A stretch of DNA of 64,000 bases from Arthrobacter sp. MYb227. GTDB taxonomy: Bacteria > Actinomycetota > Actinomycetes > Actinomycetales > Micrococcaceae. Below the pieces are notes generated by a model. It made no database searches. It was not told where the DNA came from and saw only the letters and a list, made by a program, of their open reading frames with translations. Within the stretch, counting starts at the first letter, position 1; each line of letters starts with the position of its first letter. Below, piece after piece: positions 53,107 to 61,198 of the stretch. Position numbers and translations under genes: made by a program. Where the stretch lies: assembly GCF_002975435.1 (NCBI RefSeq), contig NZ_PCPT01000002.1, forward strand, positions 124,001-188,000. The letters are read 5' to 3'.

Positions 53107-53700
53107 TTAGGATTCGCGGGGGTAGGAAAGGAAAACTGTCTCGTCCTGCCCCTGCAAACTGATATTGAAGAGCAGCGAACCGTCTTCTTCACGGGTGGCA
53201 ATCAACGTGGAGCGACGATCCTCATCCAGCGAAGCCAAGAGTGGGTCGTTGGCAAGTGCTTCGGTGTCCTCCGGCAGATAAATGCGGGTGAATAGGCGGT
53301 TGAGCAGGCCACGGGCAAAGACCGTCAGCATGATGAACGGTGCCTTGTCGGCCTCGGTCGCGCCGGGGTTTACCGTGGTGAAGGTGTAGTGCCCAACATT
53401 GTCCACCGGCACGCGGCCAAAACCGGTGAAGGTGTAGCCATCGCGGACCAGCGAACCATCACGCGAAACAACGTTTCCGTGCTCATCCGCCTGCCAAATT
53501 TCTAGCAGTGCGTCAGGGATGGGTGCACCGTTACCATCGGTGATCACTCCGTGCAGGCGCACCGCGGACAGGTGAGCTTGGTTGACAAGTTCGCCGCCCT
53601 TTTCGAAGGGAAGCGCGTAACCGTAGAACGGACCGATGGTCTGCCCCGGGGTGGGGGTGAGCTTCAGGGCCGGTGCTGTGGTGTTTGATGACGTGGTCAT
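53107..53700 (-). CDS. pcaG: Protocatechuate 3,4-dioxygenase alpha subunit
   Basis: The 197-residue non-catalytic subunit of the intradiol dioxygenase cleaving protocatechuate to 3-carboxy-cis,cis-muconate. LTPTPGQTIGPFYGYALPF and LLEIWQADEHGN with FTGFGRVPVDNVGHYTFTTV are the PcaG blocks. The iron ligands are in PcaH, as expected. The ATG overlaps the pcaH stop codon (TAATG), so subunits are made together. The open frame upstream runs into pcaH and is not used. Confidence 0.95.
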   Translation of the reverse strand: MTTSSNTTAPALKLTPTPGQTIGPFYGYALPFEKGGELVNQAHLSAVRLHGVITDGNGAPIPDALLEIWQADEHGNVVSRDGSLVRDGYTFTGFGRVPVDNVGHYTFTTVNPGATEADKAPFIMLTVFARGLLNRLFTRIYLPEDTEALANDPLLASLDEDRRSTLIATREEDGSLLFNISLQGQDETVFLSYPRES

Positions 53701-54518
53701 TAGTTCTCTCCCTCTTCGTCTTCCATCCAGGTCTGGTTGGACCCGGTGAGTACGATGTCCCAGTTGTATCCGGTGGCCCATTCGTGGGATGTGATCGAAT
53801 GGTCGTAAGTAGCAACTAGGCGGTCGCGGGCGTCGGCATCCGTGATGGCCTGGTAGATCGGGTCAAGACTGAACAGCGGGTCGCCCGGGAAGTACATCTG
53901 GGTGATCATGCGCTGGGTAAAGTCGGTGCCGAAGAGCGAGAAGTGGATGTGTGCCGGGCGCCAAGCATTGTGGTGGTTCTTCCACGGGTAGGGGGCCGGC
54001 TTGATGGTGGTGAACTTGTATTCGCCATTCGGGCCGGTGATGGCACGTCCCACGCCAGTAAAGTTCGGGTCGATGGGGGCCGGGTGCTGGTCACGTTTGT
54101 GGATGTAGCGTCCGGCAGCATTTGCCTGCCAGACCTCGATCAGCTGACCTGCCACCGGACGGCCATCGCCATCAAGGACACGTCCGGCAACCACAATGCG
54201 CTCGCCGATGGGCTCGCCATTGTGCTGGATGGTCAGATCCGATTCCAGGGCGTGCACATCGCGCTCGCCGAAGGCAGGAGCGTAAAGCTCGATGGTCTCC
54301 GGGTCGGTGTGGTGCAGATCCTTGGTCGGGTGACGCAAGAGAGAAGAACGGTAGGGCGCGAAATTGATGCGCGGCTGGGTTTCAACAGCCGCACCATCGA
54401 GTACCGTCTGCCGGTAGGCGGCGTGCAGATCGGTAATCTCGGCGTTGATGGTCTCCTGCGAGTCGGCGGTGGCCGCCGGGTCTAGGGCAGCGGCTTGTAT
54501 GGCATTTTCGGTGCTCAT
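53700..54518 (-). CDS. pcaH: Protocatechuate 3,4-dioxygenase beta subunit
   Basis: The catalytic 272-residue subunit with the Fe(III) site. Ligand candidates are the tyrosine in AAGRYIHKRD, the tyrosine in PAPYPWKN, and the two histidines of RPAHIHFSLFG, the classic Tyr-Tyr-His-His set. It cleaves protocatechuate between the hydroxyls. First gene of pcaHGBDC, 54 bases after pobA in the same direction, so hydroxybenzoate hydroxylation and ring cleavage are probably co-transcribed. AAAGGAG precedes the ATG. Confidence 0.96.
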   Translation of the reverse strand: MSTENAIQAAALDPAATADSQETINAEITDLHAAYRQTVLDGAAVETQPRINFAPYRSSLLRHPTKDLHHTDPETIELYAPAFGERDVHALESDLTIQHNGEPIGERIVVAGRVLDGDGRPVAGQLIEVWQANAAGRYIHKRDQHPAPIDPNFTGVGRAITGPNGEYKFTTIKPAPYPWKNHHNAWRPAHIHFSLFGTDFTQRMITQMYFPGDPLFSLDPIYQAITDADARDRLVATYDHSITSHEWATGYNWDIVLTGSNQTWMEDEEGEN

Positions 54519-54572
54519 GGCCGGCTCCTTTCGATGAGGTGAATGATGCGTGGAAGAAAGATGTGCGCGGGC

Positions 54573-55769
54573 TTAGCCGTGTGGCCAACCGGTGTAGGAC
54601 TCGGCCAGGTACTGCTGTCCGTAGCGCGAGGAGGTGACGGTATCGAGCTCGCCCAGTGCGCGATTGGCCATGAACGGATCGGCGTTGACCGGTGTGTGCA
54701 GCATTGAGGTCATCCAGTAGGAGAAGTTCTGTGCCTTCCACACGCGCTTGAGAGCCTTATCCGAGTAGCCGTGCAGCAGCGTGTCATTCTTGCTGGTGTA
54801 GAACGAGTCGAGAGCCTCGAAGAGCACCTTGACGTCTGCAAATGCGAGGTTCAGGCCCTTGGCACCGGTCGGCGGCACCGTGTGCCCGGCGTCGCCGATC
54901 AAAAACAGTCGGCCGTGCGAGAGTGGTTCGCGAACAAATGAGCGGAACTTCAGCACTGTCTTATCGAAGATCGGACCGGTCTTGAGCTGGAAATTATCCG
55001 GGCCATCGACGCGACGCTGCAGCTCGGACCAAATGCGGTCCTCACTCCAGTTATCGGTGTTTTCGTTCGGGTCGCACTGGAAGTACATGCGCTGGACGCT
55101 CTCGCTGCGCTGGGAGATCAGTGCAAAGCCGTGTGGAGAGTTGGCGTAGATCAGTTCCTTTGAAGACTTGGGTGCTTCGGTGAGGATGCCGAACCAAGCG
55201 AAGGGGTATTCAACCTTGAAATCCTTGCGGTTGGTTTCCGGGATCTGCCGGCGGCAGAAGGAACGTGAACCATCGGCGCCAACCAAGATGTCGCAGTGAA
55301 CCTCAAATTCGGTGCCCGATTCATCGGTGAAGACGAACTTGGGGGTCTCGGTTTCCAGATCCATCAGCTGCGTGACGGTTGAGGAGAAGCGCACATCTCC
55401 GCCATCGCGTTCCCGCGCGGCAGCGAGGTCAACGAAGATTTCGTTCTGCGCGTAGAGGGTGACTGTTGCATCTACGAGCTCGGTGAAATCCAGTGGGTGG
55501 GATTCGCCGTTGAAGCGCAGGTCAATGCCTTCGTGCTCGTCACCCACGGTGAGTACGCGGCCATCAACACCGGAGTCGACGAGTAGCTTGACCGCTTGGG
55601 CTTCGAGGATACCGGCGCGGTGGGTATTGCGGATGGTTTCGTGGTCGCGGGATTCGACGACGAGGTTTTCGATCCCCTGCTTGGAAAGCAGGTGCGAGAG
55701 CATGAGCCCGGCCGGCCCGCCGCCGACGATGCCGACCTGAGTCTTGATGATTGTGCGAGCTGTAGCCAT
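54573..55769 (-). CDS. pobA: 4-hydroxybenzoate 3-monooxygenase
   Basis: A flavoprotein hydroxylase of 398 residues turning 4-hydroxybenzoate into protocatechuate. The FAD site QVGIVGGGPAGLMLSHLL is at the N-terminus. VGADGSRSFCRR (the DG motif) and GDAGHTVPPTGAKGLNLAFA are the other marks of PobA. The start at 55769 follows AAAGGAA. It leads the pobA-pcaHGBDC operon. A TTCTCATT/AATGAGAA palindrome about 155 bases upstream is a likely regulator site. Its substrate arises from the hydroxycinnamate genes to the right and perhaps from the P450. Confidence 0.96.
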   Translation of the reverse strand: MATARTIIKTQVGIVGGGPAGLMLSHLLSKQGIENLVVESRDHETIRNTHRAGILEAQAVKLLVDSGVDGRVLTVGDEHEGIDLRFNGESHPLDFTELVDATVTLYAQNEIFVDLAAARERDGGDVRFSSTVTQLMDLETETPKFVFTDESGTEFEVHCDILVGADGSRSFCRRQIPETNRKDFKVEYPFAWFGILTEAPKSSKELIYANSPHGFALISQRSESVQRMYFQCDPNENTDNWSEDRIWSELQRRVDGPDNFQLKTGPIFDKTVLKFRSFVREPLSHGRLFLIGDAGHTVPPTGAKGLNLAFADVKVLFEALDSFYTSKNDTLLHGYSDKALKRVWKAQNFSYWMTSMLHTPVNADPFMANRALGELDTVTSSRYGQQYLAESYTGWPHG

Positions 55770-56219
55770 GCTGGGATCGCGTTCCTTTGTGCTGTGTGGA
55801 GATCTGGCTTCCGGTATCCCCTGCACGACTTTGTGCGTTAAGTGGGCGTGCGGATCTTAACCTCGGGTGGTGAAGTATCTGTTCCTAAGTGTGGAGAGCT
55901 TGGGTTCACAAAGACAGTGTCATTCTCATTGAATGAGAAATGATTCCACTCTCTGGGTGTGAGGGTAGGCGCAGGCCAAGGGGCAGTGACGTCACCGATT
56001 CGCAAGAAAGCGTGCGGCCGCGAAAATCGGGGCCTCATTGCCACGAGCAATGCCTCGACTTGGCTTGTATGGATGCCGAATTCATTTCGTTCATGAGGTT
56101 CGCGCAGCTGGCTGTGGGGTTCGGCGCCGGGCGGGTCTGGGGGCGATGGTGAACTGGCGCCTTGGTGGCAGCGAGCCAGCGAGCGTCAACGCTGTTGACT
56201 AATGTGGGGAGCAGCGGCC
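55770..56219. other. Divergent regulatory stretch between pobA and the DUF3237 gene
   Basis: 450 bases with no supported gene. It contains the pobA promoter, the 17-base palindrome at 55923-55939, and the GGGGAG ribosome site of the DUF3237 gene at its right end. Confidence 0.6.
55923..55939. promoter_or_regulatory. Perfect palindrome TTCTCATT-G-AATGAGAA upstream of pobA
   Basis: A 17-base perfect palindrome 154 bases from the pobA start. Its outline resembles the TTCCAT-TGG-ATGGAA boxes with one base inserted in each arm. Probable site for the IclR protein at 62736-63473. Confidence 0.7.
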
Positions 56220-56708
56220 ATGATGCTAACCATGACCCAGATGACACCTCTTGAGCAGCTCCGCTCGCCGACCGCACCAGTATTGGAATTCCGATTCCGC
56301 ATCGATGCGTATGTGGACCCGGAAATCCCCATTGATGATCGGGCCACCGGGGAGTTGGAATTTATTCCCATTACCGGCGGCACCGTGGAAGGTGTCTTGA
56401 ACGGCGTCGTGACACCGGGAGGCGACTGGTGCCTGAGTAAAGATCCGACGACCTACCGCGTGGAGGCCAGATACGGCCTGCGCCTCGAGGGCGGTGGCTA
56501 CGTTGATGTCCACAATATCGGAATGCTCGACGAATCGCGGTTCGCCGCCAGAGCCGGGGAGGGTGCGCCATATTTCATGACCAATCCGGTGTTCCGTAGC
56601 GTCGAGCCCGGCCTTGAGTGGTTGAACCGATCGGTGTTTGTGGGGCAGGCAGAAGTGCTCGAGGGCCTTACGCGTATCGATGTTTTCGAGGTCGTCTTCC
56701 CTCGGTAG
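56220..56708 (+). CDS. DUF3237 family protein
   Basis: A 162-residue protein of the DUF3237 family, beta-rich, with no known reaction. The family core is visible in LEFRFRIDAYVDPEIPIDDR, GELEFIPITGGTVEGVLNG and VVTPGGDWC, then VEARYGLRLEGGGYVDVHN. It stands divergent from pobA and converges with the MarR gene. Such proteins often occur in aromatic and steroid catabolic clusters, so a role near the hydroxycinnamate pathway is plausible. The ATG at 56220 follows GGGGAG. Confidence 0.8.
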   Translation: MMLTMTQMTPLEQLRSPTAPVLEFRFRIDAYVDPEIPIDDRATGELEFIPITGGTVEGVLNGVVTPGGDWCLSKDPTTYRVEARYGLRLEGGGYVDVHNIGMLDESRFAARAGEGAPYFMTNPVFRSVEPGLEWLNRSVFVGQAEVLEGLTRIDVFEVVFPR

Positions 56709-56765
56709 GGTGGACGGCCTTCGGCCCGTGCGGTTACCGGGACCCGGCGGAGCTCAAGCGTGCGT

Positions 56766-57236
56766 CTATTCAGCGCAGAACGCGACGCGGGAGAGCAAGT
56801 CGCGCAGTGTTTCCTGCTCGGATTCGCTGAGCTTTGACATGGTGACGGTTTCACCTTCTGCCGTGGCGGCGCGAGCCTTCTTGTAGAGCCGGGCCCCGGC
56901 GGCTGTTCCGGTAATGACCTTGGATCGGCGGTCGGCGGGGTCCGCCGTGCGCTCAACCAGGCCGGCTTGTTCGAGTCCGTCAACCAGCGGAACGATCTGG
57001 CTGGGGTCCAGTGAGAGAAATTCCGCGAGCTCACGTTGCGTGGGTGCAAGCCCGCTGCAGGCAAGTGAAAGCACCGAGTAGGAGCGCACCTTGAGTCCGA
57101 GTGGAGTTAGCAATTTGTTGGCCCGCGCCGAACCGAGCGCGCGGGTGCGGGCGGTCAAGAACTCAATATCTGTAGCTAGGTCGCTATTCAAGAAGCGGTC
57201 GGTGGCGTTGGCTGTTACTGCCTGTTTGGTTGCCAT
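56766..57236 (-). CDS. MarR-family regulator, CouR-like
   Basis: A 156-residue winged helix-turn-helix repressor. The recognition region TQRELAEFLSLDPSQIVPLV, then DGLEQAGLVERTADPADRRS (with the wing) is typical MarR. It is divergent from the hydroxycinnamate side-chain operon; in Rhodococcus the equivalent regulator CouR binds hydroxycinnamoyl-CoA and releases the promoter. The same effector is likely here. A partly symmetrical site overlapping a -35 element lies in the gap. Confidence 0.88.
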   Translation of the reverse strand: MATKQAVTANATDRFLNSDLATDIEFLTARTRALGSARANKLLTPLGLKVRSYSVLSLACSGLAPTQRELAEFLSLDPSQIVPLVDGLEQAGLVERTADPADRRSKVITGTAAGARLYKKARAATAEGETVTMSKLSESEQETLRDLLSRVAFCAE

Positions 57237-57264
57237 GGCGGCACTCCTCGGGTGTCGATAAGAA

Positions 57265-57302
57265 ACTTAATGATTGACATTTTCAAGTATTTACGTTGTC
57301 AT
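57265..57302 (+). promoter_or_regulatory. Promoter of the hydroxycinnamate operon with overlapping MarR site
   Basis: TTGACA (57274-57279) and TGTCAT (57297-57302) are spaced by 17 bases. ACTT and AAGT arms (57265-57288) flank the -35 element with partial symmetry, a place where a MarR dimer would block polymerase. Confidence 0.5.
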
Positions 57303-57365
57303 GTATCCATACAAGGTTCCCACGCGATAAGCGGTGGGGCAACAAAAAGCTTAGAAGGAGTCAGC

Positions 57366-58298
57366 ATGTCATTGGCTGGAAAAGTAGCAATCGTCACCGG
57401 CAGTGGCCGCGGCCTCGGACTGAGCTACGCACAGGAACTCGCTCGCCAGGGCGCAGCAGTAGTTATCAACGATGTTGATGCAGATATTGCCAACGCAGCG
57501 GTAGCCTCGATCACCGAAGCCGGCGGCAAGGCAATTGCACTTGTTGCTCCGGTCGGCTCCACCGAAACCGCCAAGGCGCTGGTCGCCGCGGCAGTCGAAA
57601 ACTTCGGCGGCCTGGATATCCTTGTCACCAACGCCGGCGTACTGCGCGATAAATCGATCCTGAAGATGACCGACGAAGACTTTGACCTGGTCATCAACGT
57701 GCACCTGCGTGGCACCTTCACCTGCGTCCGCGAAACCTACGCCTACTTCAAGGAAAACAACGTCGCGGGCCGCATCATCACCATCGGTTCGCCAACCGGC
57801 CAGCGCGGCACCTTCGGCCAGACCAACTACGCTGCCGCCAAGGCCGGCATCGTGGGCATGGTGCGCACCTGGGCACAGGAAATGAAGCGCGCAGGCGTCA
57901 CCGTGAACACCGTGGTTCCGGTGGCTGCAACCGCCATGACCAAGACCGTCCCATACTTCGCCAAGGCAGTCGAAGCCGATGAAGCCGGCGAAGCAATGCC
58001 AGAGTTCTTCCGCAAGACCCTGGGCTTCGGCACCGCGGATGACGTTGCAGGCCTCATCGTCTTCCTCGCCTCCGACGCCGCAGGCAACATCAACGGCCAG
58101 GTCATCGGCGCAGGTGGAGACCGCTTGCAGCTCTGGAGCCACCCGGAAGCAGTAGCCACCGAATTCCACGATGGCGGCTGGGACTACGCAACTCTGAACG
58201 AGAACTTCCAGAACCTCTTTGGCGAGAAGTTCCAGTCGGTCGGCGAGCGTTTCCCAGAGTTGCCCGCAGAACTGCAGCCAGCACCGGCCGCCAAGTAA
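57366..58298 (+). CDS. couN: Short-chain dehydrogenase for the beta-hydroxyacyl-CoA step (CouN-like)
   Basis: A 310-residue NAD-dependent SDR. The cofactor motif TGSGRGLG is at 11-18, NAG and YAAAK (active-site Tyr/Lys) are in place, and a C-terminal extension of about 50 residues is longer than in FabG. From the neighbours it likely oxidises 3-hydroxy-3-(4-hydroxyphenyl)propanoyl-CoA to the beta-keto thioester. It opens the operon with the amidohydrolase, acyl-CoA dehydrogenase and MaoC genes. AGAAGGAG precedes the ATG. Confidence 0.82.
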   Translation: MSLAGKVAIVTGSGRGLGLSYAQELARQGAAVVINDVDADIANAAVASITEAGGKAIALVAPVGSTETAKALVAAAVENFGGLDILVTNAGVLRDKSILKMTDEDFDLVINVHLRGTFTCVRETYAYFKENNVAGRIITIGSPTGQRGTFGQTNYAAAKAGIVGMVRTWAQEMKRAGVTVNTVVPVAATAMTKTVPYFAKAVEADEAGEAMPEFFRKTLGFGTADDVAGLIVFLASDAAGNINGQVIGAGGDRLQLWSHPEAVATEFHDGGWDYATLNENFQNLFGEKFQSVGERFPELPAELQPAPAAK

Positions 58299-58336
58299 CA
58301 CCCGCAGCAGCAAAACATAGAGAGCAGCGCACCTAA

Positions 58337-59230
58337 ATGAGCGTTCGTTATGAATCAGCGATCAATCTAGATGCCATCGCGGCTATCGACATGCACGTGC
58401 ACCTTGAGGTCGACGAGTGTGGACACAAGGCAATGCCTGAGGACCTCTTCGAGGCCTCGGCAGCGTACTTCAAGTCCACCGATCGCACCCCGTCGGTGGA
58501 TAAGATTGCGCAGGTTTACCGCGAGGCGAACATGGCTGCGGTGCTCTTTACCGTTGACGCCCGCACCGCACTAGGTCACGAGCCAAACTCGATTGATGAC
58601 CTAGTGGCGGGCGCGGCGCGCAACAACGATGTACTGATTCCCTTTGGCTCGGTTGATCCGCGCACCGGGGAAGATGCAATCACCGAAGCCCGCCGTCAGG
58701 CCAATGACCTTGGCGTCAAGGGCTTCAAATTCCACCCCTCACTGCAGGGATTCGACCCCTCCGACGAGCAGTACTACCCGCTGTGGAGTGCGCTTGAAGA
58801 ACTCGGGTTGCCCTGTGTTTTCCATACCGGTCAGAACGGAATGGGTGCCGGGCTTCCCGGTGGCCGCGGCATCAAGCTGCGCTACTCAAACCCGCTACTG
58901 CTCGATGACGTTGCGGCAGACTTCCCGCGCCTGACAATCATCATGGCTCACCCCTCGGTGCCGTGGCAGGACGAGGCGAACTCGATCGCCACGCACAAGG
59001 CAAACGTTTTCATTGATCTTTCGGGCTGGAGCCCTAAGTACTTCCCGGCTTCTTTGGTCAAGATGAGCAATAACGTGCTGTCCACCAAGGTTCTCTTTGG
59101 CACAGATTTCCCGCTGATCACCCCGGAAAAGTGGCTTGGCGCGTTTGCCGAGTTGCCCTTGAAGGATGAGGTGCGTCCGCTGATCCTCAAGCACAACGCC
59201 GTGCGCGTCCTCGGGCTGGAACAGGCATGA
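58337..59230 (+). CDS. couO: Amidohydrolase-family beta-ketoacyl-CoA hydrolase (CouO-like)
   Basis: A 297-residue metal-dependent hydrolase of the amidohydrolase-2 (PF04909) type. Metal motifs are DMHVHLE near residue 18, FHTGQNG, MAHPSVPW and GTDFPL. In Rhodococcus the related CouO performs a retro-Claisen cleavage of 4-hydroxyphenyl-beta-ketopropanoyl-CoA, giving 4-hydroxybenzoate and acetyl-CoA, so no thiolase is needed. The start overlaps no neighbour; the stop overlaps the acyl-CoA dehydrogenase start (ATGA). Confidence 0.85.
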   Translation: MSVRYESAINLDAIAAIDMHVHLEVDECGHKAMPEDLFEASAAYFKSTDRTPSVDKIAQVYREANMAAVLFTVDARTALGHEPNSIDDLVAGAARNNDVLIPFGSVDPRTGEDAITEARRQANDLGVKGFKFHPSLQGFDPSDEQYYPLWSALEELGLPCVFHTGQNGMGAGLPGGRGIKLRYSNPLLLDDVAADFPRLTIIMAHPSVPWQDEANSIATHKANVFIDLSGWSPKYFPASLVKMSNNVLSTKVLFGTDFPLITPEKWLGAFAELPLKDEVRPLILKHNAVRVLGLEQA

Positions 59231-60408
59231 GCGCGTTCTACCCCAGCGATCAATATGGGTTCGCCAGCCTCCTGAGCGATGCCGAGCGTGCAGCCTTGCT
59301 GCGTCTGCGCGGTGTGCTTGATGAGCATGTTCGTCCGGTAGTTAATGAGTACTGGGAACGTGGAGAATTTCCTACCCAGGTCATCGCACCATTGATCGCA
59401 GAAGATCTGATGAACCCGGCAGAGGTTCTTGCCGCCGGCGAAAAGGTCCGCGGTCTCTACGCGGGCTTCCGCAACTTTGAACTCGCCCGCGTCGATGCCT
59501 CGATCGTCACGTTTTACAACGCACAATCGGGCCTCTTCCGCACCACCGTCAACCTCGGTGGCAGCGATGCACAGGTAGCCGAGCTTGACCCACAAATCAC
59601 CGCATACACCTATAAGGGTGTCTTCGCGCTGACCGAACCCGAGCACGGATCGGATATTGCCGGGGGACTTGAAACCTCGGCAACCTTCGATGCGTCAAAC
59701 AACACGTGGGGTATCAATGGAGCCAAGCGCTGGATTGGCGGAGCCGCGCAATCCGATGTGCTGGCGGTCTTTGCTCGCGATACGACCGATAAGCAGGTCA
59801 AATGCTTCTTGGTGCCCACCGATTCGGTAGGCGTGAGCCTCACCAAGATTGAACGCAAGACCTCCCTGCGCATTATGCAGAACGCAGACATAGCGCTGGA
59901 GAACGTCGTGGTGCCGGATTCGGCACGCCTGGCAAACATTAACTCGTTTGCCGACGTTGCTGCATGCCTACGCAATATGCGCTCGGATGTTGCCTGGATT
60001 GCCACCGGTGCCGCGGCGGGAGCCTATGAGGCGGCGCTGAAATATGTCACCGAACGCAAGCAATTTGGCAAACCGTTGGCATCCTTCCAGCTGATTCAAG
60101 CCAAGCTGGCAACAATGCTTTCGAACGTCACCGCTTCCCTAGCCATGGTCACCGCACTATCACAGGCGCAGGATGCGGGGATCTATAAGGATGAAAACTC
60201 GGCAATGGCCAAGATGTTCACGGCCCGGATGCTGCGGGAAACCGCGGCGCTGGCACGTGAAATCTGTGGCGGCAACGGCATCGTGCTCGACTACGACGTT
60301 GCGCGTTTCCACGCCGATGCCGAAGCCATTTATTCCTATGAGGGAACCGATGAGATCAACGCCTTGATCATTGGGCGTTCGATCACCGGTATTGGTGCCT
60401 TCCGCTAG
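59227..60408 (+). CDS. Acyl-CoA dehydrogenase
   Basis: A 393-residue FAD enzyme introducing an alpha-beta double bond into an acyl-CoA. FALTEPEHGSDIAG holds the FAD/substrate site, and SYEGTDEINALIIGRSI the C-terminal catalytic region. The branch is closest to glutaryl-CoA-like dehydrogenases. In this operon it could feed saturated aryl-propanoates (for instance dihydro-coumarate) into the hydroxycinnamoyl-CoA route. It is coupled by ATGA to the amidohydrolase. Confidence 0.9.
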   Translation: MSAFYPSDQYGFASLLSDAERAALLRLRGVLDEHVRPVVNEYWERGEFPTQVIAPLIAEDLMNPAEVLAAGEKVRGLYAGFRNFELARVDASIVTFYNAQSGLFRTTVNLGGSDAQVAELDPQITAYTYKGVFALTEPEHGSDIAGGLETSATFDASNNTWGINGAKRWIGGAAQSDVLAVFARDTTDKQVKCFLVPTDSVGVSLTKIERKTSLRIMQNADIALENVVVPDSARLANINSFADVAACLRNMRSDVAWIATGAAAGAYEAALKYVTERKQFGKPLASFQLIQAKLATMLSNVTASLAMVTALSQAQDAGIYKDENSAMAKMFTARMLRETAALAREICGGNGIVLDYDVARFHADAEAIYSYEGTDEINALIIGRSITGIGAFR

Positions 60409-60481
60409 GAATGCGCCAAACCCTTGATTGCATCTTTCAACAACTATTTTTCAACCCTTACTACCCCAAGGAGAACCCAAC

Positions 60482-60937
60482 ATGGGCCAGACAGTTCTTT
60501 CCTACGAACAGCTCGCAGACGCAGCCGGCACCGACCTCGGTTACAGCGAATACCGCGTTGTTACCCAGGAGCAGGTCAACACCTTTGCCGACGCAACCGA
60601 TGATCACCAGTGGATCCACACCGACCCGGAGAAAGCCAAAGATGGTCCGTTCGGCGGCCCGATCGCTCACGGTTACCTCTCACTGAGCCTGCAGATCGCC
60701 TTCTGGTCCGAGCTCTTCGATGTCACCGGCGTTTCAACGCGTGTGAACTACGGCCTTGAAAAGGTTCGCTTCCCAGCGCCAGTTCCGGTGGGCGCCAAGA
60801 TCCGCATGAAGGCAGTCATCGCCGAGGTTGAAGAAGTTAAGGGCGGCTACCAGATCTTCGTTGACCAGGTCATCGAGGTTGAAGGTGCAGCCAAGCCGTC
60901 GGTTGTTTCTCGCGGCATTTACCGCTTCTACGCCTAA
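60482..60937 (+). CDS. MaoC-family enoyl-CoA hydratase
   Basis: A 151-residue hot-dog hydratase. The catalytic D...H pair is in DDHQWIHTDPEKAK with the downstream GGPIAHGYLSL, the R-hydratase signature. It likely hydrates hydroxycinnamoyl-CoA to the beta-hydroxy thioester, the CouM role. The ATG at 60482 follows AAGGAGA. It ends the operon, followed by a bulged terminator hairpin. A different substrate among acyl-CoAs cannot be excluded. Confidence 0.88.
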   Translation: MGQTVLSYEQLADAAGTDLGYSEYRVVTQEQVNTFADATDDHQWIHTDPEKAKDGPFGGPIAHGYLSLSLQIAFWSELFDVTGVSTRVNYGLEKVRFPAPVPVGAKIRMKAVIAEVEEVKGGYQIFVDQVIEVEGAAKPSVVSRGIYRFYA

Positions 60938-60959
60938 GCACAACGCTTCGGCGGGGGAT

Positions 60960-61009
60960 AAGCCAGGTCTCTTGGCGTGGAGCGTCGGGCTTTGCGCCAA
61001 GAGAGGCTT
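60960..61009. terminator. Terminator hairpin after the MaoC gene
   Basis: TCTCTTGGCG pairs with CGCCAAGAGA over a 17-base loop. An outer AAGCC/GGCTT extends the stem to 15 pairs with a three-base bulge. It is followed by TTGTACT. Confidence 0.75.
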
Positions 61010-61198
61010 GTACTGTCGTGAGGGCCATGCCTTTCGAGAAAGACCGGTCGATGAGGCGAATTTTTGAAAAGTATGCCTGAGAGATGTCGAAAGATGCTCC
61101 GGCCTCCATGTAATGACGGCCAAATAGTAAACACCTACAAGTAAATCCACAGGGTGTATGTTGCCGCTCTCGGCGGCCTGCACAATAGAAAGGCACCA

